DNA of 30,088 nt from Candidatus Sumerlaeota bacterium (GCA_026398575.1 JAPLSP010000057.1:1-30088); one strand, 5' to 3'. Positions 15,466 to 24,251 are shown, counted from the stretch's first letter. Made by a program: numbers and translations. The notes: generated from the sequence alone by a model not told the origin.

Positions 15466-16761
15466 ATGAAAAAATCATACGAGCCAAATAATTCAACGGG
15501 TGATTCCTCTGCGGCCGGTCGCGCGCTGCAGGCTGAGCAGCATGCCGCTTCGCTGCGCGTATCGTATTGGGCGATCGTCTGGGGCCAGTTCCGCAAGAAA
15601 CGGATCGCGGTCTTTGGGATGTGGTGCGTGATCGCGCTGTTTCTTCTGGCTATTTATGCCCCGCTGATATGCCTGGACAAGCCATTCTTTTATAAGGACC
15701 ACACGGGGCTTTCATTCCCGCTCTTCAAACATCTCTTCAACCGCCTGTTCTTTGAAAACTCCGTGGATGTTTTTTTCAATCTGATTCTGACGCTTTCGCC
15801 GTTGTACATCGCGCTCTATTATATAGGCTGCCGCGTTTTGCGCAACTCCCGGCGCTGGGGCCGCGGGCATATCGTCGGATTCCTTGTCGCGGCGCAGTTC
15901 CTGATTTTCTTCGCGGTCTCTCCGCAGCGGATTTTGGGATGGGCGAATCCGCTGTATTCTTCGTCGGCGAGCAGGAACTACGCCGAACCGGCGCCGAATC
16001 AAAGCACATCGTCCACGGCGCTTTGCCTCTTTCCGATCTATCGCCATAACTACAGCAACACCGATCCCAAGCAAAGCCTCAACGCCCCCAGCTGGACGCA
16101 TTGGTTCGGCACGGACAAGGAAGGGCGCGATGTCTTGGCGCGCATTCTCTATGGCACGCGCATTTCGCTGACAATCGGCGTCGTGGCGGTTTCGATCTAC
16201 GTCGCCATCGGCATTTTCCTCGGCGCGCTGGCCGGATATTTCGGCGGTTGGATTGACATGCTGATTTCGCGCCTGATCGAGGTGATGATCTGCTTCCCGA
16301 CGTTCTTCCTGATCCTGACGCTGGCGGCGTTCGTCGAGGAGCGCTCGATTTTTCACGTCATGGTGATCATCGGCATAACCAGCTGGCCGGGCGTGGCGCG
16401 GCTGGTGCGGGCCGAGTTTCTCAAACAGCGCAATCTCGAATATTCGCAGGCGGCGCTGGCGTTGGGGATTTCGCGTCCGCGGATCATCTTCCGGCATATC
16501 CTGCCGAACGCGCTGGCGCCGGTGCTGGTCGCGGCTACGTTCGGCGTCGCGTCGGCGATCCTGACCGAATCGGCCCTGTCATTCCTGGGATTGGGCGACG
16601 TCTCGGCGCCGAGCTGGGGCGCGCTGCTCAACGCCGGGCGGCTGGATCATAAACTCTGGCTGGTCCTGTTCCCTGGGTTCCCGATCTTTTTTGTGGTCAG
16701 CATCTTCAACCTCGTAGGCGAAGGCCTGCGCGACGCCCTGGATCCAAAGCTTAGAATATAA
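15466..16761 (+). CDS. OppC/DppC-family ABC permease with extra membrane segments
   Basis: A 431-aa inner-membrane permease. The hallmark HWFGTDKEGRDVLARILYGT is at 212-231, followed by the five-helix core and an EAA loop (YSQAALALGISRPRIIFRHI, about 325-344); the end EGLRDALDPKLR is typical. OppC proteins are usually about 280-310 residues. Here about 110 extra residues lie between TM1 (about 48-68) and the hallmark motif and include two further hydrophobic segments (about 103-122 and 137-152). With the OppB-like protein it forms the channel of the importer. The cognate OppD/OppF ATPases are not in the window. Confidence 0.92.
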   Translation: MKKSYEPNNSTGDSSAAGRALQAEQHAASLRVSYWAIVWGQFRKKRIAVFGMWCVIALFLLAIYAPLICLDKPFFYKDHTGLSFPLFKHLFNRLFFENSVDVFFNLILTLSPLYIALYYIGCRVLRNSRRWGRGHIVGFLVAAQFLIFFAVSPQRILGWANPLYSSSASRNYAEPAPNQSTSSTALCLFPIYRHNYSNTDPKQSLNAPSWTHWFGTDKEGRDVLARILYGTRISLTIGVVAVSIYVAIGIFLGALAGYFGGWIDMLISRLIEVMICFPTFFLILTLAAFVEERSIFHVMVIIGITSWPGVARLVRAEFLKQRNLEYSQAALALGISRPRIIFRHILPNALAPVLVAATFGVASAILTESALSFLGLGDVSAPSWGALLNAGRLDHKLWLVLFPGFPIFFVVSIFNLVGEGLRDALDPKLRI

Positions 16762-16767
16762 ACCGCC

Positions 16768-16977
16768 AAGCGCAAAACAAATAATGTAAAATGCAAAATG
16801 AGAAATGAGAAATGAGAAATGAAATCTCAATCGCTATTCGCTTGAAGAAAATGAATCCCTATCGCGATGAGTATGAAGAAAAGGACGTTCTATCGTTGTC
16901 CAGCTTAGTACCTGCCACAAATTCGTTCTTCATTTCTCATTTCTCATTTCTCATTTTACATTTTACATTATGCGCTT
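16768..16977. repeat. Long inverted repeat made of AATGAGA minisatellite arms
   Basis: The left arm 16768-16823 (AAGCGC, then AATGTAAAATG-type units, then GAGAAAT units) is the reverse complement of the right arm 16929-16977, except for a 7-nt insertion and one substitution. The spacer of about 105 bp has no recognised feature. The 7-bp unit ATGAGAA is repeated three times in each arm. The structure follows oppC and could act as a transcript-end hairpin. Confidence 0.88.
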
Positions 16978-17023
16978 GCTTGTAGTAGTTCGCTTCACTT
17001 CATATCATTGACGGATTCGCATT

Positions 17024-17716
17024 ATGCCCGCAGATCCCAATAGCCCCGCCATCCATGTAGCAAAACTCACGAAATCCTATGCTACGGCTCGCGGGCCTGT
17101 GGAGATTCTGCGCGGGGTTGATTTATCGGTTTGCGCGGGACAGTCCGTGGCGATCATGGGGCCTTCGGGGTCGGGCAAGAGCACGCTGCTGCACATTCTG
17201 GGAACGCTCGACCGCCCGAGCAGCGGCAGCGTCCTTCTTTCCGGACGCGATCCGTTCGCGCTGGCCGACAAGGCGCTGGCGGATTTCCGGAATCGCGAGA
17301 TTGGATTCGTTTTTCAGGAGCATTATCTCCTGCCCCAATGCACGGCGCTGGAGAATGCGCTGGTTCCCGCGCTGGTTTCAGCGGCGGATCGCAGGCAGGC
17401 CGCCGAGCGCGCCAGACGGCTGCTCGAACGCGTGGGGTTGGCCGGATTGATGGACAGCCCGCCCGCCATGCTCTCCGGGGGCGAGCGCCAGCGCGTCGCC
17501 ATTGCGCGCGCCCTGATCAACCGCCCGCATATTCTGCTGTGCGATGAGCCGACCGGCGCGCTGGATCAGGCCACGGGCGAAGCGATGGCGGACCTGTTAC
17601 GCGAAATTCAGCGCGACGAAGCCGTGGCGCTCGTCGCCGTGACGCACAATGAATCATTCGCCCGCCGCTTCGATCGTCTTCTGAGGCTGAAAGAGGGGAA
17701 ACTGATGGAAGCGTGA
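17024..17716 (+). CDS. LolD/MacB-type ABC transporter ATP-binding protein
   Basis: A 230-aa ATPase with a complete set of motifs: Walker A GPSGSGKS (46-53), Q-loop FQEH (97-100), signature LSGGERQ (150-156), Walker [13 protein letters not shown] (170-181) and H-loop VTHN (206-209). The length, and the pattern around VEILRGVDL and GTLDRPSSG, place it in the LolD/MacB/FtsE group rather than with OppD/OppF. That group normally works with an FtsX/LolC-type permease, and none is adjacent. It lies about 260 bp after oppC, separated by the long inverted repeat, so joint transcription is uncertain. No strong ribosome site precedes the ATG. Confidence 0.9.
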   Translation: MPADPNSPAIHVAKLTKSYATARGPVEILRGVDLSVCAGQSVAIMGPSGSGKSTLLHILGTLDRPSSGSVLLSGRDPFALADKALADFRNREIGFVFQEHYLLPQCTALENALVPALVSAADRRQAAERARRLLERVGLAGLMDSPPAMLSGGERQRVAIARALINRPHILLCDEPTGALDQATGEAMADLLREIQRDEAVALVAVTHNESFARRFDRLLRLKEGKLMEA

Positions 17717-17756
17717 CCGCCTCCTGGCGCCCTAAAGCTCTATTTCATTCAGCACA

Positions 17757-18122
17757 GACATCCCCGCAGGGGATATGGAGTTTAGACATTTTTTCCCCGA
17801 AGGGGAACTACAATCATAGCCGTGGGTGAAGCGAAGCGAACCCACGGTAGAGGCAAACCAATCATCGGTCCCCGAAGGGAGCCAACGCCGTCGCAAGAGC
17901 AATCCTTTACTTAGCCAATTCGAAACGCGTAGATGAAATGTAACGCGCCATTCGGTCCGTGTTGGCCCCCTCCGGGGACCTGCTGTCGCACTCATCGTGT
18001 CCGCGGGTTCGCTTCGCTTCACCCACGGCTATGATAGTTTTCCCCCTTCGGGGGATTCAAATGTCCAAACTCCAGATCCCCGAAGGGGATGCCCCGGTGG
18101 CAACCATCCCCGAAGGGGATGA
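17757..18122. repeat. Cluster of CCCCGAAGGGG hairpins with an enclosing inverted repeat
   Basis: At least seven short hairpins of the form CCCC-GAA/TTC-GGGG occur near 17760-17775, 17789-17807, 17867-17883, 17965-17981, 18041-18055, 18076-18090 and 18106-18121. A 31-bp perfect inverted repeat (17813-17843 and 18005-18035) encloses the middle part. The cluster fills the 505-bp gap between the convergent LolD-like and DUF2314-like genes. No gene is seen in it. Confidence 0.88.
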
Positions 18123-18221
18123 ATCTGAATAGCTGCCCTGGTGTCATCCGGTGGGTATGCATCCGTGTAATGACCCCACCCCGGAGATATTGAACCGGAT
18201 CAACGAGGCATGGCTGTCAAT

Positions 18222-19658
18222 CTATGAGAGTATTTGCCCTTCCAATTCGCCGGCGATCTCATCCAGAAGAACGATGCTGTCAGGATCGTAAAGCCGCTCG
18301 GGGACTTGCACGCGCCAATCCGTCAGGCGGCTCAGCTCATGCCAGTCCGATTGGCCTTCGCGCATCCGGGCGATGTCCAGCGGCTCATTGACCAGGAGCC
18401 CGAAGATGCGCGTATCCTCCATCTTCAGGCACTGAAACCACAGATGCTCGCAATCCGATCCTTCCTTCGCATGATCCGTCGGATAGCCGAACTTGGCGAA
18501 AAAATTCCAGTTCGAATCGTGCCGGTGCTTCTCAAACACCCGGCGGAACAGCCGATAGCGGATGGTCGCGATCTGCCGCATCCGAAGCGTCTCGGCGTCG
18601 CTGAAATAAAGGGGTGCGCCCTTGGCCAGGTCATGGAGCGCCCCCAACGGCGCGCGGTATCGCCGCCACAGGGGCCAGCCGGTTCGCTCGACCAGAACTC
18701 CCGAAGTCAATCGGTGAAAGTCGTCGCGGTCTTGCGGCTTGGAGCCGCGCAATCCTGCGAACCAACGCAGGGCTTCGGGCCATTCGAGCCATTCCATGAC
18801 GATGTTTTCCCCGGGCGAAAAGGGAACGCCCGGCGGCCCCGCGCCTTCCTCGATCGCGTGGATGCTGATGGTTTCAAGCAGTTCAACCGCCTGCGCGAAT
18901 GACTCCTGAGGGATGCCGAGGATTTCAAATTCGATCGAACCGCAGCGCAGCAGGCCGTGAGTGTGCAGCCAGACCGGTTCGGAAGTTTTTGCGTCGCGCG
19001 TTGCGTCGCCGTTATTCGGCTTGCCATCATTCGGCTTGCCATCATTCGGCTTGCCGTCATCCGGTCCGCCGCTGACGCTATGGATGCTGAACAAATGACG
19101 CGGACTGGGGGCGATGGGGCATTGGGCCACCTCGCGCAGCCAGCGGCCTGGTTTCAGCATGCAGGAAGAGATATCCAAATAGGCGGGCGCGGCGGGCGAC
19201 AGGGCATAAGCCATTCTTGCCAGCCGGTGATAATCCGCGAGGACGCTGTCTTCGAGCAACGTCCCAATCCCTATGCTCCAAAGGGCGCTGCGCGTGCGAA
19301 GGTATTCCTCTTGAGTCAGTTCGAGTTCTTCGAAATGCCATCCTTCCAAAGGGGCCTGCTTCTGAAGCCAGATCTCGTATGACCGCACATTGAAAGCTGG
19401 CGGGGGTGTTTGTGCGCCGCCGTCGGGAGTGGCAGGCGTGGCAGGCCATCGAATGGCGATATGCGCTTTCCAGATTTCCGGCGTGCCGCGCGTCAAAGGC
19501 GCCACGGCCCAGTCAACGACCTCGAACGCCGCTTGGGCGCGCTCAATAATACATGAAACGGTAGGCGGATTATCCGCCGGATCCGTCAGAATCGCCAGAA
19601 GGCGAGAGGCCAGCCGTGGACCGCTATCCTGAGGCGCGCCCGCAATTTCGTTGCTCAT
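18222..19658 (-). CDS. Uncharacterised protein with C-terminal DUF2314-like domain
   Basis: A 478-aa soluble protein with no signal peptide. Residues about 386-455 (FAKFGYPTDHAKEG, EHLWFQCLKMEDTRIFGLLVNEP, DWHELSRLTDW) match the DUF2314 pattern. The upstream part (about 1-380) may correspond to a DUF4026-like region, as such pairings exist, but I am less sure of this. A small tandem repeat (DGKPN three times, near 206-222) is in the middle. The function is unknown in the family. The gene lies downstream of, and on the same strand as, the HTH and terminase-like genes, about 350 bp away across a repeat cluster. The ATG at 19658 has only a weak ribosome site. Confidence 0.7.
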   Translation of the reverse strand: MSNEIAGAPQDSGPRLASRLLAILTDPADNPPTVSCIIERAQAAFEVVDWAVAPLTRGTPEIWKAHIAIRWPATPATPDGGAQTPPPAFNVRSYEIWLQKQAPLEGWHFEELELTQEEYLRTRSALWSIGIGTLLEDSVLADYHRLARMAYALSPAAPAYLDISSCMLKPGRWLREVAQCPIAPSPRHLFSIHSVSGGPDDGKPNDGKPNDGKPNNGDATRDAKTSEPVWLHTHGLLRCGSIEFEILGIPQESFAQAVELLETISIHAIEEGAGPPGVPFSPGENIVMEWLEWPEALRWFAGLRGSKPQDRDDFHRLTSGVLVERTGWPLWRRYRAPLGALHDLAKGAPLYFSDAETLRMRQIATIRYRLFRRVFEKHRHDSNWNFFAKFGYPTDHAKEGSDCEHLWFQCLKMEDTRIFGLLVNEPLDIARMREGQSDWHELSRLTDWRVQVPERLYDPDSIVLLDEIAGELEGQILS

Positions 19659-19776
19659 AAACGCTCAAACTCAAAAAAACAGCGCCGGAATGGACAGCCG
19701 TCCATCGGCAAACACATGCGCAAGCGTTTCATAACCCCCCGTCCCGGCGCAAGCGGTGTTTGTTAGTAGTATGTTA

Positions 19777-19929
19777 GTAGTTCCACCTTCAGGTGGCGCT
19801 TGTAGTTCCATGTTTGTAGTTCCACCTTTAGGTGGCGCTTGTAGTTCCGCCTTTAGGTGCCGCTTGTAGTTCCATGTTTGTAGTTCCGCCTTTAGGTGGC
19901 GCTCGTAGTTCCACCTTCAGGTGGCGCTC
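19777..19929. repeat. GTAGTTCC hairpin repeat cluster B
   Basis: Five 25-bp units (19777-19801, 19816-19840, 19841-19865, 19880-19904, 19905-19929), each GTAGTTCC plus a CCACCT..AGGTGG-type stem plus GCGCT, with two 14-bp stemless units (19802-19815, 19866-19879). It is the same family as 9120-9210. The GTAG head followed by a hairpin is the layout of REP sequences. The remainder of 19659-20009 holds no gene I can support. Confidence 0.92.
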
Positions 19930-20009
19930 GTTATATCCACTGTATCAAGCATTTTCAAACTATGGCTGCACTAATTCCAAGTGCCATAAAAAATCCCATA
20001 AATCCCCGC

Positions 20010-20471
20010 TCATCCCTCGCAAAAAAAAGACTTCAATTGAGAAACATACCTGCCCCGAACCGCCGCTTCCCGCCCCTTTGAGACACGCCTGGCTTTCCGC
20101 TTGCCCTCCTCCCTCTTCATCTTTCCCGCGCACTCCATGCCATTCCGGCTTGGCTGGTTCGCAGCCCTGATTCCCGATCCGGACAACTGCAAACCGCCGC
20201 TCATCGTCCGGGCGCCGGCGCCGTTCGCAAAAGCAGCGCCCCCGTCCGGCACGCCAGGCTCGGGCAGCTCATCCCCCCGCGCGATGCGTTGCTGCCGGCG
20301 CAGGTGTTCGATGTATTGATCGTAGCTGTCTTTGAGGATGCGCGTCTGGCGCGGACCCAATTTTACGATCTCCAGTTTGCCCTCCTGGATGAGATGATAG
20401 ACGCGCTTCTTGCAGACGTCCAGCATCACGGCCACGCGCGGCACGCGCAGCATCTGTTCCCGTCCCGTCAT
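20010..20471 (-). CDS. Helix-turn-helix (excisionase-like) DNA-binding protein
   Basis: A 153-aa protein. Residues about 6-60 form a MerR/excisionase-type winged HTH: LRVPRVAVMLDVCKKRVYHL, then EGKLEIVKLGPRQTRILKDS and a following helix. The C-terminal half is Arg/Lys/Gly-rich and looks disordered. AAGGAGG lies 8 nt before the ATG, a strong ribosome site. It lies 133 bp after the terminase-like gene on the same strand. It may be a phage regulator, an excisionase or a divergent small terminase subunit; the HTH call is firm and the role is inferred. Confidence 0.75.
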   Translation of the reverse strand: MTGREQMLRVPRVAVMLDVCKKRVYHLIQEGKLEIVKLGPRQTRILKDSYDQYIEHLRRQQRIARGDELPEPGVPDGGAAFANGAGARTMSGGLQLSGSGIRAANQPSRNGMECAGKMKREEGKRKARRVSKGREAAVRGRYVSQLKSFFCEG

Positions 20472-20604
20472 GGGGATGTCCCTCCTTCTCGTGAATTGAT
20501 TGACGCCCGGAATTTTTGCCCATTGCGCCCAATATTGTCACTTTGGATTTACTTTGGATTTGTTCTGGATTTTATCTTGATGATGTCTTGAATCCGTCTT
20601 GGGT

Positions 20605-22515
20605 CTAAAAATTCCTGAGCGGCGCGCGCGATTCGCGCTTGCGGCTTTGCGCCTTCAGAGGCGCGCCCGATTGATTGCGCCGGACCAGCTCGACGGCGCC
20701 CGCCAGCGCGTCCGGGCCATCGTCGTAGCGGCCGGGATAGCCTTCGAGCTGCTGGAGAAAAGTCTCGCCCAGGCCGCGGGCAAATCGCAGGATTCCATTT
20801 TCGATGAGGGATTCCAGCGAACGGATACGCGCATCCTTCGAAGCGCGGTTCGAGACGGGTTCGACCGCCACCTGGCAGGGGCGTTTCCCGGCGCGGCGCC
20901 GGGCGCGCTCATCTTCGATCGGGATCATCATCAATTCCTGGAAGCAGTTGCCTTCCACGCCGATGACTCGATGCCCCCAGCGCTCGGCCAGATCGAAGAC
21001 CCATTGCGCCTGCTGGCTGGGGCGTGCCCGCTCGACCCGCGCGTCGAGCACATAGATGAAGCCATGCGCGTCGGCTCCCACTGTCACGAGGGCGGCGTAG
21101 TCTCCTCCCCGCGTTCGCCCGCTCGAAGCGGACTTGCCCATCGCCGCATCCAGAAAGCCCGCCACGGTCAGCTCAGCCAATTCAACTCGCTCGCCGTCGC
21201 CTCCGGTTCCTTTGCTTCCTGTGCTCCGATCCTCGGCGGACGGCGACGTCTCCAAGACAAGGGCGTCGCGCTCCAGGCGGAAATGCCGCGCGCGGGCGGG
21301 ATCGAAAATCGCCACGTCCGCCAGTGAAGGATCGTTCTGCTTTTCCTGGAAAAACGCGCGCCGGCCCTGCGTGGCCAGCTGGATCATCAATTTGTAGTAG
21401 GTTTCTTTTTCGGGCCAAAGCGCCCGCGCGCCCTCCAGCATCTCGCGCTTGTGCTCATAAAAAAACGTTTGGGCCGTCTTGATGCGCGCGGGATCGCGCA
21501 GATTCGAGTAGAGCTCGCGCCAGCGTTCCCACAGGTCCGCGCGCTTGGCAAAAGCCCGCACGGCGCGGAAGCGGGCTGTCTTGAAATCAGGCCGCTTCAG
21601 CAGCGACGCCAGCAGGCTTTGCGGATGCAGCAGCGTTCCGACGATGGTCAGGTTCGTGTACCCGTTGCCAAGATGCTCGATGACTTCGCTGAACCAGGCG
21701 GCGAGTTTTTCGCGCTGTTCCCCAGATTCGACGGATTCGGAGTCCTCGACGTCGTCCAGGATGACCAGCGTCGGGCGGTATCCTTTGTGCACGAGTCCGC
21801 GAACTTCGCTTCCGGCCGAATAGGCCTCGATCCGAGTGTCGAAAGCCTCGATGACGGTGGACGAAAATTTGGCGTCCTTGCTCTCGGCTGCCCCAAAGAC
21901 GCGGTGCAGCCGGGCATTTCTTTGCAGCTGATAGCCAATGGCTTCCAGCTTCTGCTGGCTCTGTTTGAGCGTGGCCGACAGGATTACGATGTACTTTTCG
22001 CGTTGATAGAGGAGGCTGTGGATCGGCAGAATGAGCGATTGAAGCGTGGACTTGGCGTGTCCGCGCGGCGCCGCCAGCGCCAGACGCCGCCCTTCGCGCA
22101 GCGGCGGCTTCATCCCTGCCCGGCGGTTGTACTCCCGGAATACCCAGCGGTGAAACACCGAGGGCGCCAGGCGGCAATACTCATGAAAAAACTCGCGCGC
22201 GAAGCGGGCGACGTCGCGCTCGCAGGCCTCACGGAGCGCCTTTTCCGCCTCGGTTCGCGAGGCTTCCGCCGCGGCCAGATCCGGCGATTGCTTGAGCGCG
22301 CGAATCTTGTGCCATTCCGTAAAGTAGCTTTCGCGTCCCTCCTGAAGGCGCCGCTGCGTCATCGAGAAATCCTTGATGGCTTCATAGGCTTCTTTTTCGT
22401 TTTCTGCATCCCGCTCGATGACAGGCATGTAGCGCATTAAGACGCACTCTTCAAAATCAAGCATCTGATCATGGCGATCTAAATAGCGGTCGAATTGTTC
22501 CAGATTCTCCGGCAA
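20605..22515 (-). CDS. Phage terminase large subunit-like protein
   Basis: A 636-aa TerL-type protein. The ATPase domain has Walker A APRGHAKST (149-157), Walker B TLVILDDVED (249-258) and coupling residues near IVGTLLH (291-297). The nuclease domain is RNase H-like with D456 (FLDAAMG), E521 (GVEGN) and D602 (GPDALAG). An N-terminal helical, charged region of about 110 residues precedes it. TerL packages phage DNA into proheads. The start is a TTG at 22515 behind AAAGGAG and AGGA. No portal, capsid or tail gene is present, so this is a prophage remnant or a domesticated terminase. The frame is intact, with no decay. Confidence 0.88.
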   Translation of the reverse strand: MPENLEQFDRYLDRHDQMLDFEECVLMRYMPVIERDAENEKEAYEAIKDFSMTQRRLQEGRESYFTEWHKIRALKQSPDLAAAEASRTEAEKALREACERDVARFAREFFHEYCRLAPSVFHRWVFREYNRRAGMKPPLREGRRLALAAPRGHAKSTLQSLILPIHSLLYQREKYIVILSATLKQSQQKLEAIGYQLQRNARLHRVFGAAESKDAKFSSTVIEAFDTRIEAYSAGSEVRGLVHKGYRPTLVILDDVEDSESVESGEQREKLAAWFSEVIEHLGNGYTNLTIVGTLLHPQSLLASLLKRPDFKTARFRAVRAFAKRADLWERWRELYSNLRDPARIKTAQTFFYEHKREMLEGARALWPEKETYYKLMIQLATQGRRAFFQEKQNDPSLADVAIFDPARARHFRLERDALVLETSPSAEDRSTGSKGTGGDGERVELAELTVAGFLDAAMGKSASSGRTRGGDYAALVTVGADAHGFIYVLDARVERARPSQQAQWVFDLAERWGHRVIGVEGNCFQELMMIPIEDERARRRAGKRPCQVAVEPVSNRASKDARIRSLESLIENGILRFARGLGETFLQQLEGYPGRYDDGPDALAGAVELVRRNQSGAPLKAQSRKRESRAPLRNF

Positions 22516-22667
22516 TTTTCCTGGCTCCTTTCATAAGGGGGCGCCCGGGGGCGTTTTCGCGGAGCGCCGTTCGCAAAATAGCGGCAAGTCTCAAAACAGA
22601 TTCCTGCCATGTAAAGCGATCTCCGGGCAATTCCCTTATAGACTCTTATTGTGATAGCTTTTCATAA

Positions 22668-22703
22668 TTATGTCCTTGCAACATTATGTTATGCATGCAT
22701 AAT
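22668..22703. repeat. AT-rich 36-bp motif, left copy, upstream of the AAA ATPase
   Basis: It begins TTATGTC and ends GCATAAT, with a 14-bp perfect palindrome TTATGCATGCATAA at 22689-22702. It matches 24147-24182 at about 25 of 36 positions in the same orientation. It lies 33 bp before the ATPase ATG, so it could be an operator or a boundary. Confidence 0.5.
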
Positions 22704-22735
22704 ATTAGCCGTTGGCGCTAGGGAGGCGCCGGAAC

Positions 22736-24121
22736 ATGACGTTGCCTTTTTTAGACAGAACTGAAGAAAAGGCGCGTCTGAATCGCGCGCTTTCGGGACC
22801 TGCGGGAAATCTGGTTTGCTTGTATGGGCGGCGGCGCTGTGGCAAATCCAGATTGCTATTGGAAGCGCTGAAAAGCCGGCGGGCGGTTTACTATGTGGGA
22901 GACGATCGCGAGGCGCGATTGCAGCGGCGCTCGCTGGCGAGGGCGATCGGCGTCCTTCTCGATGGTTTTGACCGGGTTGAATACCCCGATTGGGACGCGC
23001 TCTTGGAGCGATGGTTCCGCGAGGCGCCCGCTGGAAGCGTCCTTGCCTTGGATGAGTTTCCGGCGATGGTTAAAGCCAGTCGCGACCTGCCAAGCCTGAT
23101 TCAAAAACAAATGGATCGCCCGCGCCGTGCAGCGGCGCATTGCGTCTTATGCGGTTCGTCGCAGCGCATGATGCAGGGACTCGTTCTTGACGCAGCGGCG
23201 CCCTTGTATGGCCGCGCCAGGGAAATCATGAGGATTCGTCCTCTCGGGGCGCACTGGATTGCGTCCGCGCTTAAGCTCAAAAATGCGGCCAAGGCTTTGG
23301 AGGCTTATGGCGTCTGGGGCGGCGTGCCGTTGTATTGGGAACGCGCGCGCGAATATGGCTCGCATTGGGAAGCCGTGGCGCAGATGGCTCTGGACCCATT
23401 GGGGCCATTGCATGAAGAGCCGCGGCGGCTGCTGATGGATGACGGCGCCGAAATTGCCCAGCCTGCTTCCATTCTGTCGCTTGTCGCCGGCGGCTGCCAT
23501 CGGGTCTCGGAGATAGCCGCGCGCCTTGGCAAGCCGTCATCCTCCCTGGCCCGCCCGATCCAACGCTTGCTGGAACTGGAGCTGTTGAAGCGCGAACAGC
23601 CTTATGGAGCGCCGGAACGCGATAACAAAAAATCGCTTTATAAAATCGCCGATCCATTTCTGCAATTTTGGTATCGCTTCGTCGAACCCAATCGTTCGTG
23701 CCTTCAGGCGGGGCAAGTCCGCCAAACCCTTGCCGAAATCCGCAAAGATTATCCCGCGCATCTTGGCGGCATCTGGGAAGATTTGGCGCGCGCCAGCGTT
23801 GCCCGTATGGAGATTGCCGGACGGCGATGGCGGCCGGCCGCGCGCTGGTGGGGCAGCGGCCTGGATCGTAAGCCGATGGAGCTCGATATCGTCGCGCAAT
23901 CCGAGGATGGTGGCCAATTGATCGTGGGAGAGGCAAAACTTTTGTGCGAGGGCAAGGGGCGCGCAAGCATTGAAGCGGAATTGTTGAGAAAAATAGAACT
24001 CTTTCCATTGGCCGAAGGCAAGCCTGTGATTCCATGTATCTGGAGCGCTTATGGAAGCAAGACGCCGGCCCAAGGCGTTCCAACTTTTACCGCCGAAGAG
24101 GTATTCGGCGTCCTTCGCTGA
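22736..24121 (+). CDS. Archaeal-type AAA ATPase with C-terminal DUF234 domain
   Basis: A 461-aa protein. FLDRTEEKARLNRAL (5-19) and the P-loop GRRRCGKS (31-38) are typical of this group; Walker B follows in VLALDEFPAMV. After a winged-helix region (VSEIAARLGKPSSSLARPIQRL) the DUF234 part follows, with FWYRFVEPN and a PD-(D/E)XK-like core ELDIVAQ....GEAKL. The biological role is unknown; the family is widespread in mobile and defence-rich regions. The ATG at 22736 has GGGAGG 9 nt upstream, better than a TTG at 22712. The gene is single and bracketed by related AT-rich motifs. Confidence 0.87.
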   Translation: MTLPFLDRTEEKARLNRALSGPAGNLVCLYGRRRCGKSRLLLEALKSRRAVYYVGDDREARLQRRSLARAIGVLLDGFDRVEYPDWDALLERWFREAPAGSVLALDEFPAMVKASRDLPSLIQKQMDRPRRAAAHCVLCGSSQRMMQGLVLDAAAPLYGRAREIMRIRPLGAHWIASALKLKNAAKALEAYGVWGGVPLYWERAREYGSHWEAVAQMALDPLGPLHEEPRRLLMDDGAEIAQPASILSLVAGGCHRVSEIAARLGKPSSSLARPIQRLLELELLKREQPYGAPERDNKKSLYKIADPFLQFWYRFVEPNRSCLQAGQVRQTLAEIRKDYPAHLGGIWEDLARASVARMEIAGRRWRPAARWWGSGLDRKPMELDIVAQSEDGGQLIVGEAKLLCEGKGRASIEAELLRKIELFPLAEGKPVIPCIWSAYGSKTPAQGVPTFTAEEVFGVLR

Positions 24122-24146
24122 TCTTGATACAGCCGGATCCCAATAG

Positions 24147-24182
24147 TTATGTCAGCGCGACATAATGTTGCGTCTGCATAAT
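24147..24182. repeat. AT-rich 36-bp motif, right copy, downstream of the AAA ATPase
   Basis: It shares TTATGTC, ACATAATGTT and GCATAAT with the copy at 22668-22703. Its first 19 bp form an inverted repeat, TTATGTC/GACATAA around AGCGC (24147-24165). Confidence 0.5.
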
Positions 24183-24251
24183 TATTTCAACCGGCGTTTG
24201 CAGCTAAGAATCCACCCGCTGAAAAAAACGCCTCGAGCGAAAATTTTAGAT

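Noticed and set aside
16851..16984. ORF of about 45 codons in the spacer of the minisatellite inverted repeat
   Set aside because: Most of it runs through the repeat arm, and it has no ribosome site or conserved features.
17024..17716. ATPase as the OppD/OppF partner of the importer
   Set aside because: Its length and motif context fit LolD/MacB, lacking the C-terminal oligopeptide extension of OppD/F, and the gene is separated from oppC by a long inverted repeat.
20010..22515. Complete prophage or gene transfer agent
   Set aside because: Only a terminase-like and an HTH gene are present; no structural, lysis or integrase genes and no attachment sites could be found.
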